Assembly (NCBI RefSeq): GCF_023721755.1
Contig: NZ_JAMDLH010000003.1
Location: 248,001 to 312,000, forward strand
Source of the DNA: Pleomorphomonas sp. NRK KF1
GTDB lineage: Bacteria > Pseudomonadota > Alphaproteobacteria > Rhizobiales > Pleomorphomonadaceae
Direction of reading: 5' to 3'
DNA: 64,000 bases
Position 1 is the stretch's first letter; each line of letters opens with the position of its first letter. The notes under the pieces are model-generated. The model was not told where the DNA came from. It saw nothing but the letters and a program-made list of their open reading frames with translations, and searched no databases. A program made the position numbers and the translations under genes. Below, in pieces: positions 8,900-18,443 of the stretch.

Positions 8900-9812
8900 C
8901 GGTTCCATCGCGGCGGCCGTGTCGCTCGATGAGGCGACGTCCACCGGAGGCGCCGCCGCGCGCCCGGCGCAGCGACGCCTGCCGACGGAGGAGGCTCCGT
9001 GGGTCAGGCGCCTGCTCATCGGTCTGGCGGTGGGCTTTCTCGGCTTGTTCCTGCTGCTGCCGCTGATCACGGTCTTCATGGAGGCGTTCCGCAAGGGGGG
9101 CGGCGCCTTCCTCGCCGCTTTCGCCGATCCTGCGGCCATCGACGCCATCCTCCTCACCTTGATGGTGGCGGCCATTGCCGTGCCCGCCAACCTCGTCTTC
9201 GGCATTTCGGCGGCTTGGGCAATCGCCAAGTTCGATTTTCGCGGCAAGGCCTTCCTCGTCACGCTGATCGACCTGCCGTTCTCGGTATCCCCGGTGGTCG
9301 CCGGTCTCGTCTATGTCCTGCTCTACGCCAGTCACGGCCTCCTGGGGGGGCTGGTTCAGTCGGCTGGCATTCAAGTCATCTTCGCCCTGCCGGGGATCAT
9401 CATGGCGACGATCTTCGTCACCTTCCCCTTCATCGCCCGTGAATTGATCCCATTGATGGAAGAGCTCGGCGATACCGATGAAGAGGCGGCGTTGACGCTC
9501 GGCGCCTCCGGATGGCGCATGTTCTGGACGGTGACCTTGCCCAACGTCAAATGGGCGCTTCTCTACGGCGTGTTGCTCTGCAATGCCCGCGCCATGGGCG
9601 AGTTCGGCGCGGTCTCGGTCGTGTCGGGCCATATCCGCGGCTACACCAACACCATGCCGTTGCACATCGAGATTCTCTACAACGAATACCAGTTCGTCGC
9701 CGCCTTTGCCGTCGCCTCGCTGCTCGCCGCCCTGGCGCTGGTGACTCTCGGCATCAAGTCCTGGCTGGAACACCGCTATGCCGGCGATCTCGCCGCCGGC
9801 CACCGCCACTGA
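8892..9812 (+). CDS. cysW: Sulfate ABC transporter permease CysW
   Basis: 306 residues from the ATG at 8892 (an ATG two codons upstream at 8886 is equally possible). After a hydrophilic N-terminal stretch of about 35 residues come six membrane segments. The EAA loop reads [21 protein letters not shown] and the following [20 protein letters not shown] is the CysW hallmark. It pairs with CysT, and the two genes overlap. CysA starts 11 bp after its stop. Confidence 0.95.
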   Translation: MSDGSIAAAVSLDEATSTGGAAARPAQRRLPTEEAPWVRRLLIGLAVGFLGLFLLLPLITVFMEAFRKGGGAFLAAFADPAAIDAILLTLMVAAIAVPANLVFGISAAWAIAKFDFRGKAFLVTLIDLPFSVSPVVAGLVYVLLYASHGLLGGLVQSAGIQVIFALPGIIMATIFVTFPFIARELIPLMEELGDTDEEAALTLGASGWRMFWTVTLPNVKWALLYGVLLCNARAMGEFGAVSVVSGHIRGYTNTMPLHIEILYNEYQFVAAFAVASLLAALALVTLGIKSWLEHRYAGDLAAGHRH

Positions 9813-9823
9813 CGGAGTCCTCG

Positions 9824-10867
9824 ATGGAACTCGACATTCGCAACCTCACGAAGACGTTCGGCAGCACGGCGGCTCTTCATGGCGTCGACCTCAAGGTCGC
9901 CTCTGGCGAACTCCTGGCGCTGCTCGGACCGTCCGGCTCGGGCAAGACGACGCTTCTGCGCTGCGTTGCCGGCCTCGAAATCCCCTCCGGCGGCCAGATC
10001 CTGTTCGGTGGCGAGGATGCCAGCTTCAAGAGCGTGCAGGAACGGCAGATCGGCTTCGTGTTCCAGCACTACGCGCTCTTCAAGCATCTCACCATTGCCG
10101 ACAACATCTCCTATGGCCTGAGGGTGCGCCCGCGCCGGACGCGACCGTCAGCGGCTGCCATTTCCGACAGGGTCGAGGAACTGCTCGCCCTGATCCAGTT
10201 GCCTGGCTATGGTGGTCGATACCCGAGCCAGTTGTCCGGCGGTCAGCGCCAACGGGTGGCGCTCGCGCGGGCACTTGCCGTCGAGCCGCGCGTGTTGCTG
10301 CTCGACGAGCCCTTCGGGGCTCTCGACGCCAAGGTGCGCAAGGAGCTGCGCCTGTGGCTCAGGGAATTCCACGACCGTACCGGCCACACTACTCTGTTCG
10401 TGACCCACGACCAGGAAGAAGCACTGGATCTCGCCGATCGCGTCGTCGTCATGAGCAATGGCAAGATCGAGCAGGAAGGAACGCCAGAAGACGTCTATGA
10501 TCGACCGGCGACCCCCTTCGTGTTCGACTTCATCGGCGAGTCGGTCCGCCTCGACATCCGGGTCGACAAGGGGCGTCCTTTTGTTGGCCAGCAGGAGGTC
10601 TCGATCCCCCGGCTGCCACCGCTTCTCGTCGACGGGCCGGCAAAACTCTACGTCCGGCCCGAGCACGTTGCTTTCCGCCGCGACGGGGAGGGGCTCTGGG
10701 CGACGGTGGTATCGCTGCATCGGTCGGGATCGTCGCGCCGGATCGGTTTTCGCGCCGACGGGACCGACGCGGTGATCGAAGCGCTGACGCCGGCCGACCG
10801 CGAACCGCCCCGCATAGGTGACCGCGCAGCGTTGGAAATACGAGCGGCAGGTCTGTTCGCGAACTGA
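9824..10867 (+). CDS. cysA: Sulfate/thiosulfate import ATP-binding protein CysA
   Basis: 347 residues. Walker A is [12 protein letters not shown] (residues 31-42), the ABC signature is [15 protein letters not shown] and Walker B is [16 protein letters not shown], followed by the switch His in FVTHDQEEA. The C-terminal third is a regulatory TOBE-like domain ([10 protein letters not shown]). It energises sulfate uptake through CysT/CysW. It is the last gene of the operon; the following gene is a small secreted protein 102 bp downstream with its own likely start signals. Confidence 0.95.
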   Translation: MELDIRNLTKTFGSTAALHGVDLKVASGELLALLGPSGSGKTTLLRCVAGLEIPSGGQILFGGEDASFKSVQERQIGFVFQHYALFKHLTIADNISYGLRVRPRRTRPSAAAISDRVEELLALIQLPGYGGRYPSQLSGGQRQRVALARALAVEPRVLLLDEPFGALDAKVRKELRLWLREFHDRTGHTTLFVTHDQEEALDLADRVVVMSNGKIEQEGTPEDVYDRPATPFVFDFIGESVRLDIRVDKGRPFVGQQEVSIPRLPPLLVDGPAKLYVRPEHVAFRRDGEGLWATVVSLHRSGSSRRIGFRADGTDAVIEALTPADREPPRIGDRAALEIRAAGLFAN

Positions 10868-10969
10868 GACCGACGCGGCGCAATTGCCGTTCTCCGCAAC
10901 CGGTGATACCAGTTACATTCGGAAACATCACGGATGCGCATTGCGCGCATGAATTGCGTCGAGAATCTC

Positions 10970-11353
10970 ATGCGTTCATTTATTGTTGCTGCGGCGCTTC
11001 TGCCGCTTGTCACTGCCGTCCATGCCCAAGACCTCGTCTACAACGTCAGGTCCGGCGAGACGGTGTCCGAAGGGTTGTACCTCTCTACCGATCACTGCGT
11101 TTCCGTCGGCCAGTACAGGACCAAGGTCCTTAAGGAGCCGTCCCACGGCAAGCTAGTCATCCGCCCCGAGACCTTCGTCATCAATGAGCCGCCCTGCAAG
11201 GGGCGGAAGTTCGTCGGCACCAGGTTGTCCTACACCTCGGCCAAGGGCTTCCGTGGCACCGACCATCTGTCGGTCAGCGTCGGCTATCCCATCGATACGT
11301 CCCAGATGCAGTACACATACAAGACCTACGACGTCACTCTGAACGTCCGCTGA
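10970..11353 (+). CDS. Small secreted protein of unknown function
   Basis: 127 residues from the ATG at 10970 (an in-frame ATG at 10934 adds 12 residues before the signal peptide). The N-terminus MRSFIVAAALLPLVTAVHA followed by QD is a convincing signal peptide, so the protein is periplasmic or secreted. The mature part is beta-rich, with VRSGETVSEGLYLS, a lone Cys near the N-terminus (TDHC) and a second in EPPCKG that could form a disulfide, and YTSAKGFRGTDHLSVSV, resembling the 'GFxGTDxFxYxV' strand pattern of Ig/cadherin-like modules. It ends exactly where the convergent hrpB ends. I do not recognise a functional family. Confidence 0.7.
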   Translation: MRSFIVAAALLPLVTAVHAQDLVYNVRSGETVSEGLYLSTDHCVSVGQYRTKVLKEPSHGKLVIRPETFVINEPPCKGRKFVGTRLSYTSAKGFRGTDHLSVSVGYPIDTSQMQYTYKTYDVTLNVR

Positions 11354-13834
11354 TCAGGCGCCGCGCGGCTTGGCGCGTCGGGTTGGCTCGGCGGCGAGCG
11401 GGTTGTCCGGCCAGGGATGCTTGGGGTAGCGCCCCTTGAGATCCTTGGCGACGTCCTTCCACGAACCGCGCCAGAAGCCGGGCAGATCCCTGGTCGTCTG
11501 GATCGGTCGGTGAGCTGGCGACGTCAGCACGAGGGTCAGCGGCACACGGCCGCCGGCAATGGCCGGATGGCGATCGAGGCCGAACAGCTCCTGCACCCGT
11601 ATCTCCACGGCAGGTCCACCGTCGGCCCCATAATCGATGGGGACCCGGCTGCCGGTCGGCGCCTCGAAGTGGCTTGGCATCAGCCGGTCCATGTCCTGCC
11701 TGAGGCCATAGGGAAGAAGCCGGTCGAGCGCGGCGCCAAGCAGAGCCGCATCAATGTCGTCGAAGCGGGTCACGCCGTCGACGAACGGACCGAGCCAGTC
11801 GTCGAGGCTATCGGCGAGCCCGTCATCGGAAAGATCCGGCCAGGGTTCGCCCACGGTTTGGTTGAGGAAACTGGAGCGCTCTCTAAGCCGCCGCTGGTCC
11901 TTCGACCAGCCGAGACGGTCGACGCCGATGCGCCTGACGCCGGACAGAAGTGCGGCCACGGTCTCTGCTTCGGCCGGCGCGGTCACGGGCTCCTCGGTGA
12001 GCTTCACCGCTCCAAGTCGACGGATGCGGCGAGCCCGAACGGCGCGGGCCGCCGCGTCGAACAGCACGGTTGTTTCCGCGACGATCCGGGACGCAAACAG
12101 CATCTCGATCTCGTCGCGGGAAATGGCCGCGGCCAGCCGGATGCGCGCGCGCTCGGCCTTGCCGGCGAGATCGGCAACGACAATGTAGCCTTCCTTGGCG
12201 AGCCGGTCGTGCTCCTCCAGCACCCCTCCTCGACCGCTGGCCAGACGAAAGGCTCCCGGCTGTCCGCGCGCCTCGGCGACACGGTCGGGATAGGCGAGGG
12301 CGAGGACGGCGCCCGGAGCAAGCGGCGCCGAGGACTGCGCGAGGGCATCGCCTCCGCTCGCCAGTTTCGCCCACTTGGCCGCCATCGCCCGAGCGTCGGA
12401 GGCCCGCTGTCCTCGGTCGGCGCGAAAACGCTGGAGGCGGTCGGCGAGGTCGGTCGCGTCGCCGCCGAGACCCTGCTCGGTCAGGATCGCGGCGATGTCG
12501 GCCGCCATCCGCCCCGCGCCAAACTCGGCGGCGCGATGGACCATGTGGGCGAGGCGTGGTGGCAAAGGCAGGCGTGCCAGCGCCTTGCCTTCCGCAGTGA
12601 TGCGACCGTCCTCATCGAGCGCCTCGAGACCGCGCAGCAGGTCCACCGCCTCGTTCCAGGCAGGCTTTGGTGGCGGGTCCAGAAAGGCGAGGGTGGCCGG
12701 GTCGCAGATGCCGACGGCGGCGAGGACGAGGGCTAGCTGGCTAAGATCGGCTTCGAGAATCTCGGGTGTCGAATACGGCTGCAGCGCCGCCGTCTGCCCC
12801 TCGTTCCAGAGTCGCCAGCAGACACCCGGCTCGGTGCGGCCGGCGCGGCCGCGCCTCTGGTCGGCCGAGGCGCGGGAGACGCGCACCGTCTCGAGTCTCG
12901 TCAGGCCGGTGTCCGGCTCGTACTTTGGTACGCGGGAGAGGCCGCCATCGATGACAAGACGCACGCCGTCGATGGTCAGTGACGTTTCGGCAATGGCCGT
13001 GGCGAGCACTACCTTGCGCTCCGGCGCCCAGCACGGACGAATGGCGAAATCCTGTTCGGCGGCGGTCAGCGCGCCATAGAGCGGCGCGAGGCGGATCCCG
13101 ACCGGCAGGCGACCCTCGAGCCGCTCGGCGACACGGCGTATCTCCGCCTGGCCCGGCAGGAAGACGAGGGCCGAACCATCTTCTTCCCGCAGCGCCCGCA
13201 GCGTCACGTCAGCCACTTGATCCTCGAACCGGAGAAGCGGGTCGCGGTCGACATGGCGGGTTTCGACCGGAAAGGCCCGTCCGGCGCTTTCGACAACCGG
13301 TGCGCCGCCGAGAAGGGACGCCACGCGTCCACCGTCGAGCGTGGCGCTCATCACCACGATCCTCAGGTCGTCCCTGAGAGTCGCCCCGTCGAGCGAAAGC
13401 GCAAGGCCGAGATCTCCGTCAAGCGAGCGTTCGTGAAACTCGTCGAACAGCACCGCCGACACGCGCTCAAGAAGCGGGTCGTCGACGACCATGCGCGTGA
13501 ACACGCCTTCGGTGATCACTTCGATCACCGTGGTCGCCGAGACCTTCGAGTCCATGCGGACCCGGTAGCCGACCGTCTGCCCGACGCTCTCGCCAAGGCT
13601 CTCGGCCATGCGTGCCGCCGCGGCGCGGGCGGCGATACGGCGTGGCTCGACGACGAGCAACTTGCCCTGCCGCCAGGGCGCGTCGAGCAGCGCCAGCGGC
13701 ACCCGCGTCGTCTTGCCGGCGCCGGGTGCGGCGACAAGAACGAGGCGCGGGTTGGCTTCAAGCGAGACGCGGACGTCATCCAGCACCGCGTCGATGGGCA
13801 GCGGTGGCGAGAAACGGTCCGGAATGGAGATCAC
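11354..13834 (-). CDS. hrpB: ATP-dependent helicase HrpB
   Basis: 826 residues. N-terminal DExH-box helicase: Walker A APGAGKTTRVP near residue 36, DEFH box in LFDEFHERSLDGDLGLAL, SAT motif VMSATLDG, then helicase C motifs ATAIAETSLTIDGVRLVIDGG and QRRGRAGRTEPG. The HrpB-specific C-terminal domain ends FWRGSWKDVAKDLKGRYPKHPWPDNP. HrpB is a DEAH-type helicase of Proteobacteria whose substrate is not well defined. The start is GTG (13832-13834), whose GTGA overlaps the stop of the upstream lytic transglycosylase, so the two are translationally coupled. Confidence 0.95.
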   Translation of the reverse strand: MISIPDRFSPPLPIDAVLDDVRVSLEANPRLVLVAAPGAGKTTRVPLALLDAPWRQGKLLVVEPRRIAARAAAARMAESLGESVGQTVGYRVRMDSKVSATTVIEVITEGVFTRMVVDDPLLERVSAVLFDEFHERSLDGDLGLALSLDGATLRDDLRIVVMSATLDGGRVASLLGGAPVVESAGRAFPVETRHVDRDPLLRFEDQVADVTLRALREEDGSALVFLPGQAEIRRVAERLEGRLPVGIRLAPLYGALTAAEQDFAIRPCWAPERKVVLATAIAETSLTIDGVRLVIDGGLSRVPKYEPDTGLTRLETVRVSRASADQRRGRAGRTEPGVCWRLWNEGQTAALQPYSTPEILEADLSQLALVLAAVGICDPATLAFLDPPPKPAWNEAVDLLRGLEALDEDGRITAEGKALARLPLPPRLAHMVHRAAEFGAGRMAADIAAILTEQGLGGDATDLADRLQRFRADRGQRASDARAMAAKWAKLASGGDALAQSSAPLAPGAVLALAYPDRVAEARGQPGAFRLASGRGGVLEEHDRLAKEGYIVVADLAGKAERARIRLAAAISRDEIEMLFASRIVAETTVLFDAAARAVRARRIRRLGAVKLTEEPVTAPAEAETVAALLSGVRRIGVDRLGWSKDQRRLRERSSFLNQTVGEPWPDLSDDGLADSLDDWLGPFVDGVTRFDDIDAALLGAALDRLLPYGLRQDMDRLMPSHFEAPTGSRVPIDYGADGGPAVEIRVQELFGLDRHPAIAGGRVPLTLVLTSPAHRPIQTTRDLPGFWRGSWKDVAKDLKGRYPKHPWPDNPLAAEPTRRAKPRGA

Positions 13835-15027
13835 CTGAGGGCCCGGATCAGCGCCGAGTCCGGCCAGCCGTCGGCCGGCAGGCCAGCCTTCAACTGGAAG
13901 CCTCGCACTGCCTCGCGCGTCCGCTGGCCGAGCTTGCCGTCCTTGGGGCCGGCGTCGAAGCCCTGTGCCGTCAGGGCGCCCTGGATGAAGGCGATGTCGG
14001 AGGCGCCCAACGCCTCGACCTTACCGCTGCCGGGACCGACCGGCGGCGCGCCGGCGAGCCTTGTGGCGAAGTAGGCGGCGGTCGTCGAGTAGACCAGCGA
14101 CTCGTTCCAGCCAAGGTAGACATCGAAGTTGTGATAGGCGAGGAAGGCCGGCCCGAAGCGCCCCATCGGCAGGTAGAGCGCGGCAAGTCCGTCGGGAATC
14201 GAGCCGTTGGCGGCGCGTACGCCCATCGCTTGCCATTCGGCGACCGGCTTCTTGATCGGCAGGTCGGCCTGATCCCACGGCAGCTGGGCGGGGATGTCGA
14301 CCTCAACGAGCCAGGGCTGCCCCTTCGCCCAACCGAGCGACTGCAGGTAGTTGGCGGTGGAGGCCAGAACGTCGGGCGCGCTCTTGATGAGGTTGCGGCG
14401 GCCGTCGCCGTCGAAGTCGACGGCGTAGCGAAGATAGTTGGACGGCAGGAACTGCGTCTGGCCGAGTTCGCCGGCCCAGGCTCCCTTCATCTCGGCCGGG
14501 CTAAGGTCGCCCCGCGCCACGATCTGGACGGCATCGAGCAACTCGTTCTGGAACATGACCGGCCGGCGGCAGTCGTAGGCCAGTGTCGCCAGAGATTGCA
14601 GGGTCGGGAAGTCGCCGGTATTGGCGCCGAAGTCGCTCTCCAACCCCCAGACGGCGACGATCACCTGCGGCGGCACGCCATACTGAGCCTGAATGCGGCC
14701 GAAAAGATCGCCGTTCGCCTTGATCTTCTGAGCGCCGACCGTCAGGCGATTCTTGTTGACCATGCGGCCGGCGAACTCGGCGAAGGTCTGCGAGAAGACA
14801 CCCTGCCCCCGATCTTTCCTGATCACCGCCGGATCGAAAGAAATGCCCGAAAGCGACGACCGTACGGCGTCAGCCGGAAGACCGGCCTCTACCAGTGTCT
14901 TCGAATAGCCCGCGAGCCACGCTCCAAAGCCGTCGCCCTTGGCGCTGCAGCTTGCGGCGAGACCGGACGTGGCGAATGTCGGCAGTCCGAGAACCAACGC
15001 TGCAAGGACGGGAACCGAAGACCGCAT
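13831..15027 (-). CDS. Lytic murein transglycosylase, MltB family, with peptidoglycan-binding domain
   Basis: 398 residues from the ATG at 15025-15027, preceded by an excellent AGGAGG Shine-Dalgarno. A signal peptide (MRSSVPVLAALVLGLPTFA...) sends it to the periplasm. The catalytic domain has VWGLESDFGANTGDFP with the general acid Glu, and LGQTQFLPSNYLRYAVDFDGDG, both typical of the SLT_2/MltB family that cleaves MurNAc-GlcNAc bonds to form 1,6-anhydroMurNAc. The C-terminus (about 335-398) is a peptidoglycan-binding type 1 domain (DGKLGQRTREAVRGFQ). Members of this family often act in cell-wall turnover. It is coupled to hrpB by a 4-base overlap. Confidence 0.93.
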   Translation of the reverse strand: MRSSVPVLAALVLGLPTFATSGLAASCSAKGDGFGAWLAGYSKTLVEAGLPADAVRSSLSGISFDPAVIRKDRGQGVFSQTFAEFAGRMVNKNRLTVGAQKIKANGDLFGRIQAQYGVPPQVIVAVWGLESDFGANTGDFPTLQSLATLAYDCRRPVMFQNELLDAVQIVARGDLSPAEMKGAWAGELGQTQFLPSNYLRYAVDFDGDGRRNLIKSAPDVLASTANYLQSLGWAKGQPWLVEVDIPAQLPWDQADLPIKKPVAEWQAMGVRAANGSIPDGLAALYLPMGRFGPAFLAYHNFDVYLGWNESLVYSTTAAYFATRLAGAPPVGPGSGKVEALGASDIAFIQGALTAQGFDAGPKDGKLGQRTREAVRGFQLKAGLPADGWPDSALIRALR

Positions 15028-15100
15028 GAAGACAACCTCCTGAAAGGACTTGACCTGTTGAAACGGATCATAGCGGCATTCGCCGGCAACCGACAGGGTG

Positions 15101-16024
15101 TCAGTCGGCATCTGCCCTCGCGCCGTTGTGCCGGTTGCGCCCGCCCACCACCGTCAGCCCGGCGACGACGATGACGGCGGCGCCGACCAGCATCGACGGG
15201 TGCGGCCGGTCGCCGAACACCAGCCAGCCGAACAGGATCGCCCACAGCAGAAGCGTATACTGGATCGGCGCCACAACGGCAGCTGGCGCCAGCTTGAGCG
15301 AGCGGGCTATGCAGAGGTGGGCCGTCATCGAGATGACGCCGAGGGCCGCGAGCATCGCGAGGTCGACGGGGCTCGGGGTTACCCATCCGAAGGGGGCAAG
15401 GACGGCGCCGACGACGAGAGCGCCAACGGTCTGCCAGAACACGAGCACCCGATCGGGCGTGGCTCGGAGCTGGCGGCTTTGCACCACCATCATGGCGTAG
15501 CAGAGCGAGCCTCCGATGGAGACCAGCGCCGGCCAGGAGAGACTGCCCGAGCCGGGGCGCAGCACGAGAACGACCCCGACGAAGCCGACCGCGATCGCCA
15601 GCCATTGACGGACGCTCACCCGCTCGCCGAGTAGCAAGGGCGACATGGCGGCAATGTAGATAGGCCCGGCCAGATAGAACGTCATGACGTCGGCGAGCGG
15701 CAGGAAGCGGACGGCCACGTAGAAGAACACGAGTTCCCCGGTTGCCAACACGACGCGGGACAACTGCAGTCTCGGCTTCTCGACTTTAAAGAGATTCGGC
15801 GCGCCACCCTTCAGGAGCAAGGGAGCGAGTATGGCGAGCGCGGCAAGCGACCGAACCAGCACGATCTGCCCGGCCGAATAGGTGTCCGCCAGCCATTTGC
15901 CCATGATGTCGTTGACGGCGAACATGAAGTCGCCGAAGAACATCATGAAAATGCCGAGACCGATGGTGGAGCCGACGGTACGGCGAGTCAGAAGCGCGAC
16001 GGACAATGGGATCTCCGCAGACAT
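15101..16024 (-). CDS. EamA/DMT-family transporter
   Basis: 307 residues with about ten hydrophobic helices in two repeated halves, as in the drug/metabolite transporter superfamily (EamA). Recognisable segments are FGDFMFAVNDIMGKWLAD, the first-repeat end PIYIAAMSPLLLGERVSVRQW and the second-repeat end PIQYTLLLWAILFGWLVFGD. Substrate unknown; relatives export amino acids, nucleosides or other small metabolites. It is upstream of the transglycosylase on the same strand (73-bp gap). The Shine-Dalgarno before the ATG is weak. Confidence 0.9.
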   Translation of the reverse strand: MSAEIPLSVALLTRRTVGSTIGLGIFMMFFGDFMFAVNDIMGKWLADTYSAGQIVLVRSLAALAILAPLLLKGGAPNLFKVEKPRLQLSRVVLATGELVFFYVAVRFLPLADVMTFYLAGPIYIAAMSPLLLGERVSVRQWLAIAVGFVGVVLVLRPGSGSLSWPALVSIGGSLCYAMMVVQSRQLRATPDRVLVFWQTVGALVVGAVLAPFGWVTPSPVDLAMLAALGVISMTAHLCIARSLKLAPAAVVAPIQYTLLLWAILFGWLVFGDRPHPSMLVGAAVIVVAGLTVVGGRNRHNGARADAD

Positions 16025-16169
16025 CTACGAATGCTGGGATTCGATAGCTGATCCCCATGCTCTTGGCGAGAATGGCCGGGCAATTTCCCGGCACCGTCTC
16101 TTATTTGTCCGCTTGGCCAAGCGAGCGTGGCAAGGCTAACCTCGTTTCGATCGTTCCCGTTCTGGAGAC

Positions 16170-17234
16170 ATGATGCGGAAGCTCGATATCCTTCTCTACA
16201 CCCGCGCCTCCGGCGGCGGCGGTGCCGAACGCGTCTGGGCCATTCTCGCCAACGGCCTTGCGGCCCGCGGCCACCGCGTCACCTTCGCTTTCGATGAAAC
16301 CACGGCCAACGATGGCGTCGATCCGACCGTCGAGACGATCGAGGTCGGCGAACGCCACCCGGTCGCCGTGTTGCGTCTCGCCCGCTTGCTCCGTACCCGC
16401 CATTTCGACGTGATCGCTGGTGCCGTATCGGTTTCCTGCGTCAAGCTCGCCCTTGCCAAGGTTCTTGCTCTGTCGCGAACGCCACTCGTCTTTTCCTATC
16501 ATGGGTTTGAGGAGTACAAGACGGGCCGCCTGTCGGCTGTCGGCTTTTACGCCTTGCCGGCGCTCGCGCCGCTGGTTCGTCGCTTCGTCGGCGTCTCCGA
16601 TGGCATCGTTCGGGCCCTGGTCGAACGTTGGCACGCGCCGGAGGGGCGGACGGAACGCATCTATAACCCGGTGCCATTGCTCGCCGCCGCCTCCGCCGAG
16701 GAGATCGCCGCACGGCCTCCGATTGTCGGCGCCGTCGGCCGCCTGTCGCGGGAAAAGGGCATGGACGTGCTGGTCGATGCCTTCGCCCGTCTGACGACTC
16801 CTGGCGCGATTCTCGTCGTCGGCGGCGACGGACCGGAGAGAGAGAGGCTGGCCGAGCAGGTGGCGGCCCTCGGCATCGACGACCGGGTCCGCTTTCTCGG
16901 GCGGGTTTCGTCGGCGGCAGAAGTCTACGGTCAGTCGCGCGTCGCGGCCGTGCCATCACGCACCGAAGCCTTCGGCATGACCACCGTCGAGGCGCTTTCC
17001 GTCGGTCTCGGGGTCGTCGCATCCGATTGCGAAGGGTCGCGGGAGATTCTGGCCGGACGTTACGGCACGCTCGTTCCGGTCGGCGACGCCGCCGCGTTGG
17101 CGACAGCGCTCGACCGGGCGTTGGCAACGGCGCCGGATCCCGGTCCGGGGGTGTCCCGGGCCCGAGAGTTTTCGGCCGAGGCCGGTCTCGATCAGTGGGA
17201 GCGACTGTTCACCGGTCTGGCGGCGACGGACTGA
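16170..17234 (+). CDS. Glycosyltransferase family 4 (exopolysaccharide cluster)
   Basis: 354 residues, two Rossmann-like halves of the GT-B fold. The N-terminal acceptor side begins LDILLYTRASGGGGAERV (the GGAE loop); the C-terminal donor side has GAVGRLSREKGMDVLVDAF, ILVVGGDGPERERL and SRTEAFGMTTVEALSVGLGVV, in which the E-x7-E motif (EAFGMTTVE) contacts the nucleotide sugar. It would add one sugar to a lipid-linked polysaccharide intermediate at the inner membrane. It runs convergently into the next glycosyltransferase gene, overlapping it by 43 bp at the 3' end. Confidence 0.92.
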   Translation: MMRKLDILLYTRASGGGGAERVWAILANGLAARGHRVTFAFDETTANDGVDPTVETIEVGERHPVAVLRLARLLRTRHFDVIAGAVSVSCVKLALAKVLALSRTPLVFSYHGFEEYKTGRLSAVGFYALPALAPLVRRFVGVSDGIVRALVERWHAPEGRTERIYNPVPLLAAASAEEIAARPPIVGAVGRLSREKGMDVLVDAFARLTTPGAILVVGGDGPERERLAEQVAALGIDDRVRFLGRVSSAAEVYGQSRVAAVPSRTEAFGMTTVEALSVGLGVVASDCEGSREILAGRYGTLVPVGDAAALATALDRALATAPDPGPGVSRAREFSAEAGLDQWERLFTGLAATD

Positions 17235-18436
17235 CGGCGCGGCGCGGCGGCCCGGCCGAGCGCGATATGCCGTTCGAACAGCTTCGGCATCTGCACGGCG
17301 ACCGAGTAAGGCGTTACCTTGGCGCGGATCGTCGCGGGGTCGAGCAGACCGGCCGCGATGTCCGCCGCCAGCCGCGCAAAGTTGCTGGCCATGGCCTCGG
17401 CGGCGGCCTCGCGGTCGTCGGACCGTTCAACGAGGAAGCCGGACACACCCGTTTCGATCAGCGGATCGTACTGCGGCAGCCGGATCGCACCCATCGGACG
17501 ACCGCTCGAAAGCGTCTCAAGAAGATAGCAAGGCATGCCTTCGAAGTAGGAGGTGAGGATGCCGCTGTGGCAGTTGCGCATGATGGCCGATACGCCGTCG
17601 CCCGTCTGGAAGCCGTGGCGAATGGTGAAGGGCTCGATGGCCGCGAACTCCTTGTCGCGGTGCGGATCGGATGTTCCGACGTAGTGAAACTCCAGCTTGC
17701 CGTCGAGCTTGGCATGGAGCCGCCGCAACGTCTCGAACATCAGCGGCGGATCCTTGAAGGCGTCGAGCCGGCCGGCGAACACCACGCGAAACACGTCGCT
17801 TGAGGGGAAGGGGGCGACCGGGAAGCGCTCGGTGTCGACCGACACGGTCATGAACTCCGCCTTGCGGGCGACCCTCGGCATTTCGCGCTCGTAGCGGGCA
17901 ATGATGTTGGGATTGACGCCGACGACGCGCGTGGCAAGCGCCAGGCCGATCTTCTCGCTGAGGCGGTGAAGCCAGAAGTGACGGCCGAGAAGGCTGTCCA
18001 TCTTGTCGCCCTTGGTCTCCTCGTTGTGCACGAGCTGCACCACCGGGTGGCCGAGCAGACGGGCCGGGATCGCCTGTTCGAAGCGCTCGATCTCGGTCGA
18101 GGCGGTCTCGCCGGCGGCGAGGCGACGAATGGTCAGGAGATGACGCATGATGCCGAGGGTAAAGCGCAGCGTCACCGAGTCGGTGATCTTCTTCGCCGCC
18201 GCGTGCATTGTCTCGCCGGGGATGTGCACCACCGGAAGGAAATCGATACGGCGCCCCTCGAAGTCGATCTGCACCGGCCTGCCGATTTCAAGGTCACCGC
18301 GTTCGTCGATGCCGACGAGGAGAACCGATACGTTGTCGGGGTGACGCGACAGCATCAGCCGAACGTGAGTTTCGACGCCGCCGACCTTGCCGCCGCGCGG
18401 ATCGATCGAGTGGAAGAGCGTTATGCGATGCGTCAT
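17192..18436 (-). CDS. Glycosyltransferase family 4 (exopolysaccharide cluster)
   Basis: 414 residues from the ATG at 18434-18436 (MTHRITLFHS). The GT-B signature is present: HSIDPRGGKVGGVETHV at the N-terminus, VVFAGRLDAFKDPPLMFETL at the start of the donor domain and SYFEGMPCYLLETLSSGRP with the E-x7-E pair. The ORF remains open far upstream, but that extension is antisense-like to the adjacent CpsF-type gene, which ends 7 bp before this start. The last 43 bases overlap the convergent GT4 gene, so the C-terminal Arg/Ser-rich tail (about 14 residues) is encoded opposite the other gene's C-terminus. Confidence 0.9.
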   Translation of the reverse strand: MTHRITLFHSIDPRGGKVGGVETHVRLMLSRHPDNVSVLLVGIDERGDLEIGRPVQIDFEGRRIDFLPVVHIPGETMHAAAKKITDSVTLRFTLGIMRHLLTIRRLAAGETASTEIERFEQAIPARLLGHPVVQLVHNEETKGDKMDSLLGRHFWLHRLSEKIGLALATRVVGVNPNIIARYEREMPRVARKAEFMTVSVDTERFPVAPFPSSDVFRVVFAGRLDAFKDPPLMFETLRRLHAKLDGKLEFHYVGTSDPHRDKEFAAIEPFTIRHGFQTGDGVSAIMRNCHSGILTSYFEGMPCYLLETLSSGRPMGAIRLPQYDPLIETGVSGFLVERSDDREAAAEAMASNFARLAADIAAGLLDPATIRAKVTPYSVAVQMPKLFERHIALGRAAAPRRQSVAARPVNSRSH

Positions 18437-18443
18437 CGTACGG

